From Massilia sp. erpn (GTDB taxonomy: Bacteria > Pseudomonadota > Gammaproteobacteria > Burkholderiales > Burkholderiaceae_D): a stretch of DNA of 64,000 nucleotides. Location of the stretch: positions 2,046,001 to 2,110,000 of the forward strand of contig NZ_CP053748.1 of the NCBI RefSeq assembly GCF_024400215.1, in the 5' to 3' direction. Under the pieces are notes generated by a model, which was not told where the DNA came from, made no database searches, and was given only the letters and a program-made list of their open reading frames with translations. The translations under genes were made by a program, and so were the position numbers. Positions 35,441 through 44,830 of this stretch are shown piece after piece. Numbering within the stretch: position 1 is the first letter of the stretch; each line of letters starts with the position of its first letter.

Positions 35441-35510
35441 GCGATTGGAGCATCCTCAGCGTAAACGACAAAATGGTGTCCTCAGAAGTGGTGTATGAGA
35501 TGTGATTCTC

Positions 35511-36298
35511 AAGGGGCTGGGTCCCCGATCAGTTAATCACGGCAGAGAGCCCGTGCGGATTGATTGCCGCTCAAGCTCTGTAATCCTTCAAGTTGCATGT
35601 AACGCCGCTGTAGCGACCATTCATCGTTCTGCTCTAACATCATGGCACCAACCAGGCGCACGACGGCACGGTCATCGGGAAAGATGCCAACCACGTTGGT
35701 ACGGCGCTTGATCTCTGCGTTCAAGCGCTCCAAAGGATTGGTACTGTGAATTTGGGTTCGATGCGCGTGCGGGAAGCCCATGAAGGTCAGAGCCTCGCTT
35801 TCGGCGTCGTCCATTATTGCGGCCAGCTTCGGAAACTTGGCGCGCAACTGGTCTGCTACGTTGCGCCACTGGCTTGCGGCTGCCTCCGCCGTTTCCTGTA
35901 CAAAGATCGTGTTGATCATCGCCAGCATCGCCTGGCGCTGCCCTTTGCCAGCGTGGGCCAGGGCATTACGAATGAAATGAACGCGGCATCGCTGCCAGCT
36001 TGTCTTTAAAACCTTGGTGGCGGCCGCCTTGAGCCCTGCATGGGCATCCGAAATGACCAGCTTTACGCCACGCAGGCCACGGCGGGTCAAACTGCGCAAG
36101 AAATTGGTCCACAAGGTTTCAGCCTCGGATGCGCCGGTGGCAACGCCAAGAATCTCGCGTACCCCATTGGTGTTGACCGCAACCGCGGTTATCACGGCCG
36201 CTGAAACAACACGACGCCTTTGCGGGATTTGACGTAAGTGGCATTGATCCAGAGATAAGGCCAGTCACCTTCGATGGGGCGATTCAGGAAGGCGTGGA
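35511..36298 (-). pseudogene. IS256-family transposase, C-terminal part, frameshifted and truncated
   Basis: The readable frame (35533-36195) gives the C-terminal 220 residues of an IS256-type DDE transposase: VISDAHAGLKAA holds a catalytic Asp region, followed by RCRVHFIRN and the NPLERLNAEIKRRT segment with the catalytic Glu. Upstream the frame shifts by one base near 36222; the other frame reads LNRPIEGDWPYLW and INATYVKSRKG, the family sequence that precedes it. The N-terminal part is missing because the IS3 element abuts here. A TGTGATTCT end sequence at 35511 matches, inverted, one at 45863. Non-functional. Confidence 0.88.
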
Positions 36299-36326
36299 TG
36301 TAATGACCTAGCAGTTCCTGCTCAAC

Positions 36327-37148
36327 TCAAGCCGCTAAAGCAAATGCCTCAGCGGGTGTTTTCATGCCCAGTGCCTGATGCGGGCGCTGGTTGTTGTAGA
36401 ACCCGATCCAGTCGCTAATAACCCGGCTGGCATGTTGCAGGGTCTCAAGGCGGTGACGATGCACGCATTGCTCTTTCAGCGTCCGAATCACACGCTCCAC
36501 CATGCCGTTTTGCTCCGGGCAGTGCGGCGTGATGAATTCCTGGCGCAAGCCGTAGCTGCGTACCAGCGCGGTGTAGCTGCGGCTAGTGAAGACCAAGCCG
36601 TTATCCGATCGCAGCAAGAAGGATGCTGTTACGCGGCCCAGCGTGCCATAGCGGGCAATGAGCGCTTGCTCCAAGGCTGCTTCCGCCGTTTTGGCTTTGC
36701 CAGAGCGCGACAAATGCCAACCAAGCAGTTCGCGGGTGTGGCAGTCGATCACCAAGGCCAGTACGAGCCAGCCATCGCGCCCACCCCAAACGCGGCACAG
36801 GTCCGTCGCCCAGCGTTGGTTCTGCGCCATCGCCACGGAAGGCAAAGCCTGGACACGCGGCCGGAATCCAATTGGTCGCTTCTTCACTTGCCAGCCGCGT
36901 AGCTGAAAGATCCGCTGCACGGTGTTCTTGTTGAAGCCAAGCAGGGCCGCGACGGTGCGATAGCCGAACGATGGCTCCTCGTTGATCATGGCCTTGATCG
37001 GATCGGCAAAGCGCGGCTGCACCTTGGGCGCCGCCTTGACGGACTTGTAGTACACCGTCCGGCGCGGCATATCGAACCACTGGAACAGCTTGTTGATCGA
37101 AACCTTGAATCCGTCTTCTGCTAGTCCCTGGCGGATCGTTTCGATCAC
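36327..37148 (-). CDS. IS3-family transposase OrfB
   Basis: A 273-residue integrase-fold protein. An N-terminal HTH_21-like region (FADPIKAMINEEPSFGYR) precedes the rve catalytic core with Asp in WATDLCRVW, Asp in LRSDNGLVFTS and Glu in NGMVERVIRTLKEQC, the DDE triad. The C-terminus GFYNNQRPHQALG is standard. It overlaps orfA by ATGA, so it may be made by coupling or by frameshifting to an OrfAB fusion. All catalytic residues are intact. Confidence 0.93.
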   Translation of the reverse strand: MIETIRQGLAEDGFKVSINKLFQWFDMPRRTVYYKSVKAAPKVQPRFADPIKAMINEEPSFGYRTVAALLGFNKNTVQRIFQLRGWQVKKRPIGFRPRVQALPSVAMAQNQRWATDLCRVWGGRDGWLVLALVIDCHTRELLGWHLSRSGKAKTAEAALEQALIARYGTLGRVTASFLLRSDNGLVFTSRSYTALVRSYGLRQEFITPHCPEQNGMVERVIRTLKEQCVHRHRLETLQHASRVISDWIGFYNNQRPHQALGMKTPAEAFALAA

Positions 37149-37459
37149 TTGTCTTCCTCGCCCAGCAGGGACGCCAGCTTTTTTCGAGCACGCAGTTCAA
37201 GCATCGCTTCACCGTATGCTTCCTGAAGCTCCTTGATCTGGCGCTCATACTGCTCGCGCACGTCCAGCGGCTTGGCACGCAAGGCGTTCTCCATGCCACG
37301 CTTCGCCTCATCGACCCATTCTTCGATCTCAGACGGCGGCATATCGAAGGCCCGGCTGGCCTCGGCTACCGTCGTTTTTCCTTGAATGATTTCTGTGACC
37401 AGCGCCGCTTTGCGCTTCGCGGTCCAGCGTTTAACTTCCTCTTCCATAACCATGCTCAT
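37145..37459 (-). CDS. IS3-family transposase OrfA
   Basis: A 104-residue DNA-binding protein with the helix-turn-helix KRWTAKRKAALVTEIIQGKTTVAEASRAFDMPPSEIEEW (in pieces: RKAALVTEII, TVAEASRAFDM) followed by a leucine-zipper-like coiled coil (about 60-100). AAAGGA precedes the chosen ATG; a GTG eight codons upstream is less likely. Confidence 0.9.
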   Translation of the reverse strand: MSMVMEEEVKRWTAKRKAALVTEIIQGKTTVAEASRAFDMPPSEIEEWVDEAKRGMENALRAKPLDVREQYERQIKELQEAYGEAMLELRARKKLASLLGEEDK

Positions 37460-37511
37460 GTGATGTCCTTTCAGTATTATCACCTGAGCAGGAATTCACT
37501 GGGTTATTACA

Positions 37512-38036
37512 AGCATCCACTGCCCTGTCATGAGCCTAGTAACCTTCTTACATCCCCGCCGCAATGAAGCGTCTAGGCGGCGCTGCACCTTTCGGCCAAA
37601 GATGTGTAGGCAGAAATGAGATGGCATGTGCGCGGAGCTTCCGCCTAGCACGTTATGAGCCAATGAAACTTCTAGCCTACAGGCGGAAAGTGAGCATTCA
37701 TGCGGAGAGACGGCATCTGCTCAGCTGGACGTAGGTGGAAATGAGATCGATGGGGGCTGCGCTGGAACGCATCGACAGCAATGGCCACTACGCTTCCCAA
37801 CCTACAGCAAGGAATGCTAAAGCGATCGTGGAGCTCAGGCGGAATGGATTAGATGTAAAAGCCAGTATTGGGGGATATGAAAGGCCCGCAGACGTCGTCA
37901 TTTACGAACGCAACCAAGTATTCAACTTAGACACGAGAAATCAATAGCAAGAAAAATAAAAATCAAATGGTTATGATAGATGGACTCATGGCTGTTGACT
38001 ACATTTACACCATGAGCGGATTGCAGTTATTGCAAG
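37512..38036. other. Gene-free stretch with short repeats
   Basis: 525 bases between the IS3 element and the mcrC-like gene. It contains two copies of a 17-mer GTAGG(C/T)(A/G)GAAATGAGAT (37606-37622 and 37731-37747), several GGCGGAA boxes in both directions, and a possible HNH gene remnant. It looks like rearranged debris at an island junction. Confidence 0.5.
37735..37947 (+). pseudogene. Possible remnant of an HNH nuclease gene
   Basis: A short frame reads GAALERIDSNGHYAS, strikingly like ASLDRIDSSGHYEQ in the active-site region of the HNH protein at 40900. The similarity stops after about 14 residues, and no start or upstream domain is present. It may mark a duplication or recombination end point. 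Confidence 0.3.
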
Positions 38037-39398
38037 CTACAAAATTAATTCCACCACCGTGTCAATCCATTTTTTCTCTTCCTCATCCATATTATTTGCA
38101 GCCAAATCGAAATTATATTGGTAAACTGCAATATCGCCAACTCGCCCAAGATAATTAATTCCTGCTATAGTTTCTTTATGGTACGGCATAACTATTAACG
38201 CTGTATCTACCCCATAAAGCGCAGCATACGTCACCACTTGGTTAATTTCCGCCCGGCCAGCGCTAGGGGACGCGATTTTGTATTTTGCATCTATAACTAG
38301 ACGTGGCGTCTTTTTGCCTTCAATGGTTTTTATTATCAGAATATCTGGAGTCGCATTAACATTGCCGCCTAAGCGCGCCTGACCATCTTCCTCAAAGAGT
38401 TTCCGACGCCCACCTCCAGCATCCTCGCCTAAATTTCCGTCCACGGCGGTTGCATTTACGGTATGCACGCCGCGAATAAGAACATTTCTTACATACCCTT
38501 CAAATACCTCCCCCATGTCTATGATAAGTGAAGAAAGAGAAAATTCACTACCTGCATTTGAGAAAGATACTCCTTTATTGCCCAATATAGCCTTACTGAC
38601 ACCCAAAGCTTCAGCGTAGTATTTCCGTAGACTTGGAATTTTTTCAGGATATTGGATCAATTTATCCTTTAAAAATGAGCCATAATGATCTAGTGCAACC
38701 CCACTAAACACGCTAGCTGCAATGTTTATTTGTCGCAACCGACTAAGTGCTCCTCGTTGCGTAGAGATGCGCGCATATTTTTTTGAGAGCGATTCGAGCG
38801 CTGCTAAGATACAGCGATTAAGCGCGTTATCAATCGTCCTTTCGTACCACGAGCAATCTACCTTGCTGAGTACCTTACCCAAATCTTCTTGTTGAGAATA
38901 TTTAAACAGATTTAACCTTCCTTTAGGATGAAAGGAAGATTCGTTTCTCTGTTTATATTCCTTATATAGACCAAAATGTCGAATTTTTTCAATAGATGAA
39001 ATTAACGAATCAGCAAAAAAATCCAATAAAGAATCGAAAGACTCATCATGCGAGTTGAACCACTGAGAAAAGCCCGCAAGTGCCTTTAGCGAAGATCCGG
39101 ATTTAATAAGGATTCTTTCCAAATTCCTTAATGGAACTCTAGGCTTTACATCAATGGTAATCTTGTTATTGATTGGAATTATTCCAATATACCTTCCGGC
39201 TTTAAAAACGAATCCTTTTTTTGAGTTAAACCTAAATTCAAAAATATCATGCTTTAGTATCTCTGGAAATACCTGCAGCACTCCATCTTTCAACAAAAAT
39301 TCAAGCGGAATAGCTATTTCAGCATGCTCCTCACCCGAGTATGTGTGTAGGGAGAGGAAATCCATGTTCGTGCCTTCAGGCACACCTTCATTTGGCAT
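38037..39398 (-). CDS. McrC-family nuclease subunit
   Basis: A 453-residue partner of the McrB-like ATPase upstream. The N-terminal 130 residues fit the McrC/5-methylcytosine restriction family beta-rich domain (RYIGIIPINNKITIDVKPRV in pieces). The C-terminal half carries a PD-(D/E)xK nuclease: ATPDILI near residue 345, then LVIDAKYK near 363, with Asp, Asp and Lys in the right order, and QVVTYAALYG after it. In type IV systems McrC stimulates McrB GTP hydrolysis and cuts DNA with modified cytosines. Codon use is AT-rich, unlike the flanking chromosome. Confidence 0.87.
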   Translation of the reverse strand: MPNEGVPEGTNMDFLSLHTYSGEEHAEIAIPLEFLLKDGVLQVFPEILKHDIFEFRFNSKKGFVFKAGRYIGIIPINNKITIDVKPRVPLRNLERILIKSGSSLKALAGFSQWFNSHDESFDSLLDFFADSLISSIEKIRHFGLYKEYKQRNESSFHPKGRLNLFKYSQQEDLGKVLSKVDCSWYERTIDNALNRCILAALESLSKKYARISTQRGALSRLRQINIAASVFSGVALDHYGSFLKDKLIQYPEKIPSLRKYYAEALGVSKAILGNKGVSFSNAGSEFSLSSLIIDMGEVFEGYVRNVLIRGVHTVNATAVDGNLGEDAGGGRRKLFEEDGQARLGGNVNATPDILIIKTIEGKKTPRLVIDAKYKIASPSAGRAEINQVVTYAALYGVDTALIVMPYHKETIAGINYLGRVGDIAVYQYNFDLAANNMDEEEKKWIDTVVELIL

Positions 39399-39477
39399 TT
39401 TTAATTGTTTGAAAAAATTAAATTTAGACTACAACAAAAAATTTATATCGTTGAACAGTAAATTTCAAGAGCTCAAT

Positions 39478-40548
39478 TCAAGTTTTAAAATTTTTATTCC
39501 AGATTTCCTTTAATTTTTCATACGATTGCATATCTAAGCGAAATGCCTTTTCGAAATGAAAACTAAGTTGATGATCCCAAAGACGAATAATTGAATTCTC
39601 ATCCGTCACACCACTAAAATATGCATGGCCAATGCGTGCAAGTGGATTCTCATGTTTCTTCACAACATTAAAGAATGCAACCACTTTTTCTTGTAATGCT
39701 GCTTCAACCTTGTTTTTGTCCAAAACAATTTTAAGTAGATCCAGATCGGGCTCCAGAGAAATGCGAGCAAATCTTCGCTCCAAAGCGGCATCAAGCTCGT
39801 CCACGCCACGGTCCCATGGGTTCATGGTAGCCAATATAATTATATTGGCAGGAATCAAAACCTCTCGACCTGAAGCCAATTTAAATGGCACACCTCTCTT
39901 GCCTTTTTCCAAATAGGTTAAGGCTTCCCCAAAGACCCGGCCGACGTCGCATCGACTAAATTCATCAATAACAAGGACACAATTTTCATCAGGGTAATCT
40001 TTAGATGCTTTTTTGCACAAATCTAAAAATACTTTTTCCGTTAATTGAAATTTTCCATTTTTACCCGGAGCGTACCCTTCTATAAAATCTTCATACTGAT
40101 ATGCGGGGTGAAATTGTATAAAGCTAACGCGTTTATTTTTGCCATCGACAAGGTGAGCGGCTATTTGCCTGGCGTACCATGTTTTGCTCGTTCCGGGTGG
40201 TCCGAATAAAATAACGCCGGCAAACCCATCCGATAGTAATGTTCTTGTTTTAAGTAAAATTGGATCGTTCTCAGCAATTTCTGATATAAGATCTTTTTCC
40301 TCGATTTTCGATGAAGCGCTTTTCATTATGGGCACTTTTCTGGTAAGAGTTATCTTCCTCTTATTTTCGTCTTTCGCGCCTGCTCCATGTGTACGTCTTA
40401 AATGGTCAAGCAATTTATCCTTATCATCTTTATTCAAAGGAGCACTAACAGACGCCTTCACTACTCCAGCTGCACTTAGCTGTGACAATAATAAATCAGC
40501 GGGCATTTTCAACTCAGTTGCGAACTGAGCCACAGTATTACTTGGCAT
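39478..40548 (-). CDS. McrB-like AAA+ NTPase with an N-terminal IF-2 domain
   Basis: A 356-residue protein. Residues 1-70 ([50 protein letters not shown]) read like the extreme N-terminus of betaproteobacterial translation initiation factor IF-2. Residues about 105-300 are an McrB-type AAA+ domain: Walker A GPPGTSKT, Walker [10 protein letters not shown], the GTP-specificity motif ATMNPWD, and arginines in LERRFARI. The McrB DNA-binding domain (DUF3578) is absent. Start ATG behind GGAGG aligns with the IF-2 start. The McrC partner is 80 bases downstream. The IF-2 part may bind nucleic acid, a translation target or a phage factor. Confidence 0.85.
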   Translation of the reverse strand: MPSNTVAQFATELKMPADLLLSQLSAAGVVKASVSAPLNKDDKDKLLDHLRRTHGAGAKDENKRKITLTRKVPIMKSASSKIEEKDLISEIAENDPILLKTRTLLSDGFAGVILFGPPGTSKTWYARQIAAHLVDGKNKRVSFIQFHPAYQYEDFIEGYAPGKNGKFQLTEKVFLDLCKKASKDYPDENCVLVIDEFSRCDVGRVFGEALTYLEKGKRGVPFKLASGREVLIPANIIILATMNPWDRGVDELDAALERRFARISLEPDLDLLKIVLDKNKVEAALQEKVVAFFNVVKKHENPLARIGHAYFSGVTDENSIIRLWDHQLSFHFEKAFRLDMQSYEKLKEIWNKNFKT

Positions 40549-40899
40549 TCCCACTTACCTCCATTTTTCAAATTCAATTTTTCTGCTAATACTAATATAT
40601 ATACTTAACTCTAATGCCAATCCAAGGCGAATTGATATGATACCTGCAGGTGTTCTTAATTTCAATTTCTACACAATTATAATTATACCGCCGCAAGAAA
40701 CTTGGTACTATAAATTAATCAGTAGACAACTGTAGCAGGTAGGTAAGAAGCGTTTGTACCTTTTGACCTCCCCACGCAAAGGCAGCGTTTACGCGCTTCT
40801 CGCGGCTGTGGCGTAATTCTGTAGTAAAAAATGCGGTAGTTGGCAAGCGGCCTCAGCAGTCTGCTAGAGTAGGTGTTTAGCAACTTTTACCGATACGAC
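40549..40899. other. Intergenic region between mcrB-like and HNH genes
   Basis: 351 bases, AT-rich on the left side, serving as divergent promoter region. No gene, strong dyad or repeat was found. Confidence 0.5.
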
Positions 40900-41616
40900 A
40901 TGTTTAGCTTCGAAAGCTGGATGCAGCAACAAGGATTGTCTGAATCGTCTGTGAAGAAGTACGGCAGCGCAGTCAGCGGCCCGCTTACGGCATGGGCGAA
41001 TGCAAACTCCGTCTTGAGTGGTTCGCTTACCGATATCGGGGACTTATCAGCATTTGAGTCAATCTCATCTGCGGTGCGGAAACTCCCTATCTTCATAGAA
41101 CGGGACAGTACAGGGCACGGGATGTACAGTGCTGCACTGGCCAAATTCGCAGAATATTTGCGACTCGACAGGCCCAACGCTGCTATCGGCTCGCTCGACG
41201 TCCTTGGCGACACATGGGTACAGACAGCGCGTCGTATGGTCAAGACCGCTCAACAAACTGCGAACTCGTCTAATGGTCAAGAGGTGCTACAAACGATCAA
41301 GAATAAGAACAATGCGTTTGGATCACCAGAACAGTTCAGCCAATATGTGGCGGATATGATCAAACGCCAGAACTATCGTTGCGCCATTAGCGGCTTGTTG
41401 ATTCAACCTGATGGCCTACAAAGCAGTGATGACGAAATGAAAGCATCTCTAGACCGTATCGATAGCAGTGGTCACTATGAACAAGGCAATCTACAAGTAG
41501 TATGCAGGTTCATCAATCGCTGGAAAAGCTCAGATCCTAATGCACAATTCCTACGCTTGATGGACGCCCTACGAGAACACTGGCATTTAGAAAAACAGAG
41601 TAAACAATATAAATGA
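40900..41616 (+). CDS. HNH endonuclease-type protein
   Basis: A 238-residue protein. The N-terminal 110 residues are helical, with a pattern seen in integrase SAM-like or DNA-binding N-domains (MFSFESWMQQQGLSESSVKKYGSAV, in pieces). The C-terminal part carries an HNH-type active site: NYRCAISGLL near residue 165 then SLDRIDSSGHYEQGNLQVVC near 188-207, with the Asp-Arg-Ile-Asp and Asn-Leu-Gln-Val-Val-Cys arrangement found in type II restriction-like HNH proteins. It is divergent from the McrBC-like pair. A role as an accessory restriction nuclease is inference. Confidence 0.82.
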   Translation: MFSFESWMQQQGLSESSVKKYGSAVSGPLTAWANANSVLSGSLTDIGDLSAFESISSAVRKLPIFIERDSTGHGMYSAALAKFAEYLRLDRPNAAIGSLDVLGDTWVQTARRMVKTAQQTANSSNGQEVLQTIKNKNNAFGSPEQFSQYVADMIKRQNYRCAISGLLIQPDGLQSSDDEMKASLDRIDSSGHYEQGNLQVVCRFINRWKSSDPNAQFLRLMDALREHWHLEKQSKQYK

Positions 41617-41879
41617 TTTATTTCATTTCGCCGTAAAAAATCGCATATATTTCTCGCCGCGCGGCTATTAAAGCTTCTAACGTAGCGCCGGCAACCCCGT
41701 ATCCATGCGGGTCTTAGGCGAATACACTTGTGGGTGTGATGGGAACTGTGGTGGTTGCTCAGCGAAAATGTCGTAAAAGTCGAAGTGACTATCACTGCCA
41801 TACGGCATGCTAACTCGCCGTTGCCTAGTCGTGGAAAACTCTTGATGGTAAAGGCTTCTTAACCAAACGAGCTAACATC

Positions 41880-42278
41880 ATGAACGTAAAGACTACTGCG
41901 ATCGATCTGCCCAAGGCAACGACCGATCAGAAATCGGCAGCACCTGCCACCACGACCACGCCGCCAACTGTTGCGCCTGCATCGCCAAGCGGATCTGGAC
42001 CGATTAAAAACGCCGCTACGCCGATTTCATCGACGCCGATGGCGGATACGACGGCGAATGAAGGAAAAAACGACTTAAGCGGCTCTCAAGCAATCAAGGC
42101 CGAGAAAAAACCGAAGGCACCAACGAAGATGGAAATTGCCTCTGCGATCTACTTGCGTATGTCCAAGCAAAAAGACGTGACCCGCAAGCAGATCGTGGAA
42201 CAGTTCGTTGTAGAGGCAAAACTGAGTGCGGCTGGTGCAAGCACGTACTACCAACTCATCAAAGCCAAGCTGGGTTGA
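41880..42278 (+). CDS. Small protein with disordered N-terminus and conserved C-terminal domain
   Basis: A 132-residue protein. The first 80 residues are low-complexity (Thr, Ala, Pro, Ser), the rest is a compact basic helical domain: KMEIASAIYLRMSKQKDV, RKQIVEQFVVEAKLS and AGASTYYQLIKAKLG. Such C-terminal domains recur in plasmid and island proteins and may bind DNA. No named family is claimed. GAGC precedes the ATG at some distance. Confidence 0.65.
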   Translation: MNVKTTAIDLPKATTDQKSAAPATTTTPPTVAPASPSGSGPIKNAATPISSTPMADTTANEGKNDLSGSQAIKAEKKPKAPTKMEIASAIYLRMSKQKDVTRKQIVEQFVVEAKLSAAGASTYYQLIKAKLG

Positions 42279-42305
42279 CCAAAAGATCTTCGGGCGAGCA
42301 AAATG

Positions 42306-43220
42306 CTAGACAAGGTCAAGGCCGCTTTCAAAATACTGCTTGAACGTCATGCCATTATCGAGCTTCCAGTTGTCTCGCCCGTTGATAGAGTATCCCGTGA
42401 CTATTCCGGCCGCTTGTGATGCGGTTTTGAACATATGGTCTCGTTTGAATACCATCTTTTCGTTCGAGTTTGCAAGCACCCCAGAGGCAATCAGCGTGTG
42501 TCTCAATGCGACAGCACCACCGGTAAGACTCGAAGCAGGTGTTAGGGCTGCATCTGAGCCTTCAAACACCACCATGCCTTCATCGGTCCAGACAGCTCGG
42601 GCATGTAGGCCGCTTACCCGAAGATGAAAAACAGAAGACGGCTCAAGAACCTTGGCTGCAGGCGTGGGAATGTTGCTGATCAAGGCGGCAATTCCAGGGG
42701 CGATGGAGTTTTCACGAACGACAAGCGGGTCTAACAGGCGATGTCCCAATACCCCCAATAGGGTCTTGGCAAAAGCTAAGAACTCCTCCATTGCATCTCG
42801 ATCCGCTCTAGGTAAAGACGGGAGTGCCGGTGCCACGCTGTTTTCAAGCTGATAGCGTTTTGCATCACCCGCCATCGACACCAAACGTGCCTCCAAATAG
42901 CGCACGTGGGCCTTTGTAAGGTTTTCGTCCTTGCTACTGAAACTAACCAAGTCGGACCAGAACGCCTTCCCAGACAGATGATTGTGTAAGCGATCAGCGA
43001 GCACTTCAGCTTCGCCGATATATGCAGTCTCCGTCCCGGTTTCATCATTCACCCCAAACAGTATATAAACGCCAGGACGCTGGACCTCAGGCCACTCGCG
43101 CAACTCGTTGAAAAGCGAACGCGGGCAGGCAAGCGCCTGCCCAGTCCAATTTGCTATCTCGGCATGGCGAATGCCGGCTACTGTTTCATTAGGCAGATAG
43201 ATCCTTATGCTCTTACCCAT
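42306..43220 (-). CDS. GIY-YIG nuclease family protein with DUF4357-like C-terminus
   Basis: A 304-residue protein. Residues about 48-130 form a GIY-YIG domain: GVYILFG (first motif), AYIGEAEVLADRL (second motif, with Tyr-Ile-Gly), and HVRYLEARLV with the catalytic Glu. The C-terminal part (VFHLRVSGLHARAVWTDEGMVV and following) matches DUF4357, frequent in such standalone nucleases of defence islands. Substrate and partner are unknown; it is encoded alone on the minus strand. Confidence 0.88.
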   Translation of the reverse strand: MGKSIRIYLPNETVAGIRHAEIANWTGQALACPRSLFNELREWPEVQRPGVYILFGVNDETGTETAYIGEAEVLADRLHNHLSGKAFWSDLVSFSSKDENLTKAHVRYLEARLVSMAGDAKRYQLENSVAPALPSLPRADRDAMEEFLAFAKTLLGVLGHRLLDPLVVRENSIAPGIAALISNIPTPAAKVLEPSSVFHLRVSGLHARAVWTDEGMVVFEGSDAALTPASSLTGGAVALRHTLIASGVLANSNEKMVFKRDHMFKTASQAAGIVTGYSINGRDNWKLDNGMTFKQYFESGLDLV

Positions 43221-43329
43221 TTTTCATACTCTGGCTTGTAATACCAGAACAATAGCAGAACAGTGTGGGGCGATTGCTAAATGCCATCGCTTGGTTTGAG
43301 GATACACGCCCTCCAATAACAGGGCGGTA

Positions 43330-43743
43330 CTAAATGACCGTTGTTTTCTGTTCCGGCTGCGACTGTTCGCGCCCATCGTCAATCATCTTAGTCAACCATT
43401 GGCTGAGGAAGCTGTTCAACTCTGCTTTGACCAATGGGCTGAATGCCATCAGTTCGGGGCAAAACACTTTCCGCGAACCGAAGCAATCGGTGTACGTCAG
43501 CGCGCCTACCGTCTCCGCCGCCAAGAACACTTCAACGGTCATATCGGGATCGGGGATAGCCGAGCCATGCAACCGTTCCAGATAGTGGCTCATGCGAAGC
43601 ACCAGACGATGTTTGTGTCGCTCGATCACATCGATATTGACATCGCTGTAGCCGAGCGCTGTGAGCCTGGCAGGCCCGTTAATGTCATGCAAAACGGGCA
43701 AAAGTTGAAGCAGCTTGCGATAGTTTTCTTTGTAAAGATCCAT
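43330..43743 (-). CDS. DUF1249-family (YqiB-like) protein
   Basis: A 137-residue protein similar in plan to E. coli YqiB: YRKLLQLLP near residue 8, ERHKHRLVLRMSHYLE near 41-56, IPDPDMTVEVFLAAE near 63 and the C-terminal LNSFLSQWLTKMIDDG. The function of the family is not known. It usually sits in the chromosome near nudF, so its presence in a defence-like island is unusual. The ATG overlaps no other gene. Confidence 0.75.
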   Translation of the reverse strand: MDLYKENYRKLLQLLPVLHDINGPARLTALGYSDVNIDVIERHKHRLVLRMSHYLERLHGSAIPDPDMTVEVFLAAETVGALTYTDCFGSRKVFCPELMAFSPLVKAELNSFLSQWLTKMIDDGREQSQPEQKTTVI

Positions 43744-43999
43744 GCCGGGTCCTCATTGATTTCAATGCAGACACCGTCTCTAAAAAAAAAAGGACAGACA
43801 ACGCAGTCAGCTAAAAAAGAGACCATGTGAGAATGTGTGTATTTTCCGCTAAGCAAAAGTGGTATCTTTCAATGTTGACCAAATTTTTTGCAGCGAAAAA
43901 AATTATATAACATACCAAAAATGCAATAACCCCTGGGTTTGAGTCGTTGCATTTGAATGATTGAAAATATCTCATTTAGATAAAGCCTCAAGAAAAATT

Positions 44000-44830
44000 A
44001 TGAATGAAAAAAAGACTCTTGATATTGTTGTACGCTACGATGGTAGCACTGCTGATAGCGGACAATTAAATTTGTTTCAGGCTGCGGAGTCGTTGGACGG
44101 CATTGCGCGTGTGGTAAATGTAGTAGTTCATGCATTCGCCAATGATGGTGATATACGAGAACGCTTGACTACCCCAGAAGGCGCAGAGACTTATCTTTCA
44201 GCCGCAAAGAAAGGGTGCTTTGAAGAAACAGTCACAGTTGTATTTGATGCTTCCACTGTAGAAAAAATAAAACCAACAGTTTTAATCGGAAATTTTTGGG
44301 ACTTCTTGACGGCTAGCATTTCTGCTGCGATTGGGAGAGATTACGATCCTGATACCCCTATGGTAAAGAAGATTATGGATAAGAACGAGACCTTTTTTGA
44401 AGAGGTAGCCGAAGAGTTAGAAAATTCTCTTCTTCGTTTACATCGGCCTATCAAATCAAAGGGTGCTGAAACAATTACATTTTATCGTCCAAAGGTTGGA
44501 GATGCGGTGCAATTAGATCGTGCCTCTTTGGTTTACGTCAGTGTTCGGGATCAGGAGCCAGAATTGAGTTATTGGATAGGCAACGTTACCAAATACAATT
44601 CCTTAACAGGATATGGAAGAGCTTACCTTGATCAATTTGGAATTACGATTCCCTTTAAAATCGATCGATTCAAGGAAAACATATCTGCTAGACGCGCTGC
44701 AACAGCATCTATGAATGAGAGGGAGCATGAAGAAGGCGGAAAGCGCAGAATCGGTGCTTATGCTGTTAGAAATTCCTTAGGTAATTTGAAGCGTATCACG
44801 ATATCTGAATTCGCAAAAATAAATGAATGA
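44000..44830 (+). CDS. Unknown protein, first gene of a two-gene unit
   Basis: A 276-residue soluble protein that I do not recognise. It starts with a beta strand (TLDIVVRYDGSTADSG) and a helix (NLFQAAESLDGIARVVNVVVHA), followed by KKGCFEETVTVVFD and an amphipathic or weakly hydrophobic stretch (VLIGNFWDFLTASISAAIG). The C-terminal half has beta-rich segments (SLVYVSVRDQEPELSYWIGNV). The 8-base overlap with the next gene, encoding a membrane protein, marks a coupled pair. Base composition is AT-rich. A defence function is possible by location only. Confidence 0.68.
   Translation: MNEKKTLDIVVRYDGSTADSGQLNLFQAAESLDGIARVVNVVVHAFANDGDIRERLTTPEGAETYLSAAKKGCFEETVTVVFDASTVEKIKPTVLIGNFWDFLTASISAAIGRDYDPDTPMVKKIMDKNETFFEEVAEELENSLLRLHRPIKSKGAETITFYRPKVGDAVQLDRASLVYVSVRDQEPELSYWIGNVTKYNSLTGYGRAYLDQFGITIPFKIDRFKENISARRAATASMNEREHEEGGKRRIGAYAVRNSLGNLKRITISEFAKINE

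Larger units (their letters stand above)
36299..37511 (-). mobile_element. IS3-family insertion sequence, complete
   Basis: A 1213-bp element bounded by inverted repeats of about 27 bp: TGTAATGACCTAGC at the left edge and TGTAATAACCCAGT reading inward from the right edge, both leading into TTCCTGCTCA. It encodes the two usual overlapping frames. No obvious 3-5 bp target duplication flanks it, and the IS256 remnant on its left does not continue on its right, so the left or right flank has been rearranged. Confidence 0.85.

Noticed and set aside
36299..37511. IS3 element inserted cleanly into the IS256 copy
   Set aside because: The right flank does not continue the IS256 sequence and no target duplication is visible, so a simple nested insertion does not explain the junctions.
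37512..37740. Integron attC site or CRISPR repeats
   Set aside because: The short repeats are too few and irregular for CRISPR, and the inverted boxes lack the paired core sites of attC.
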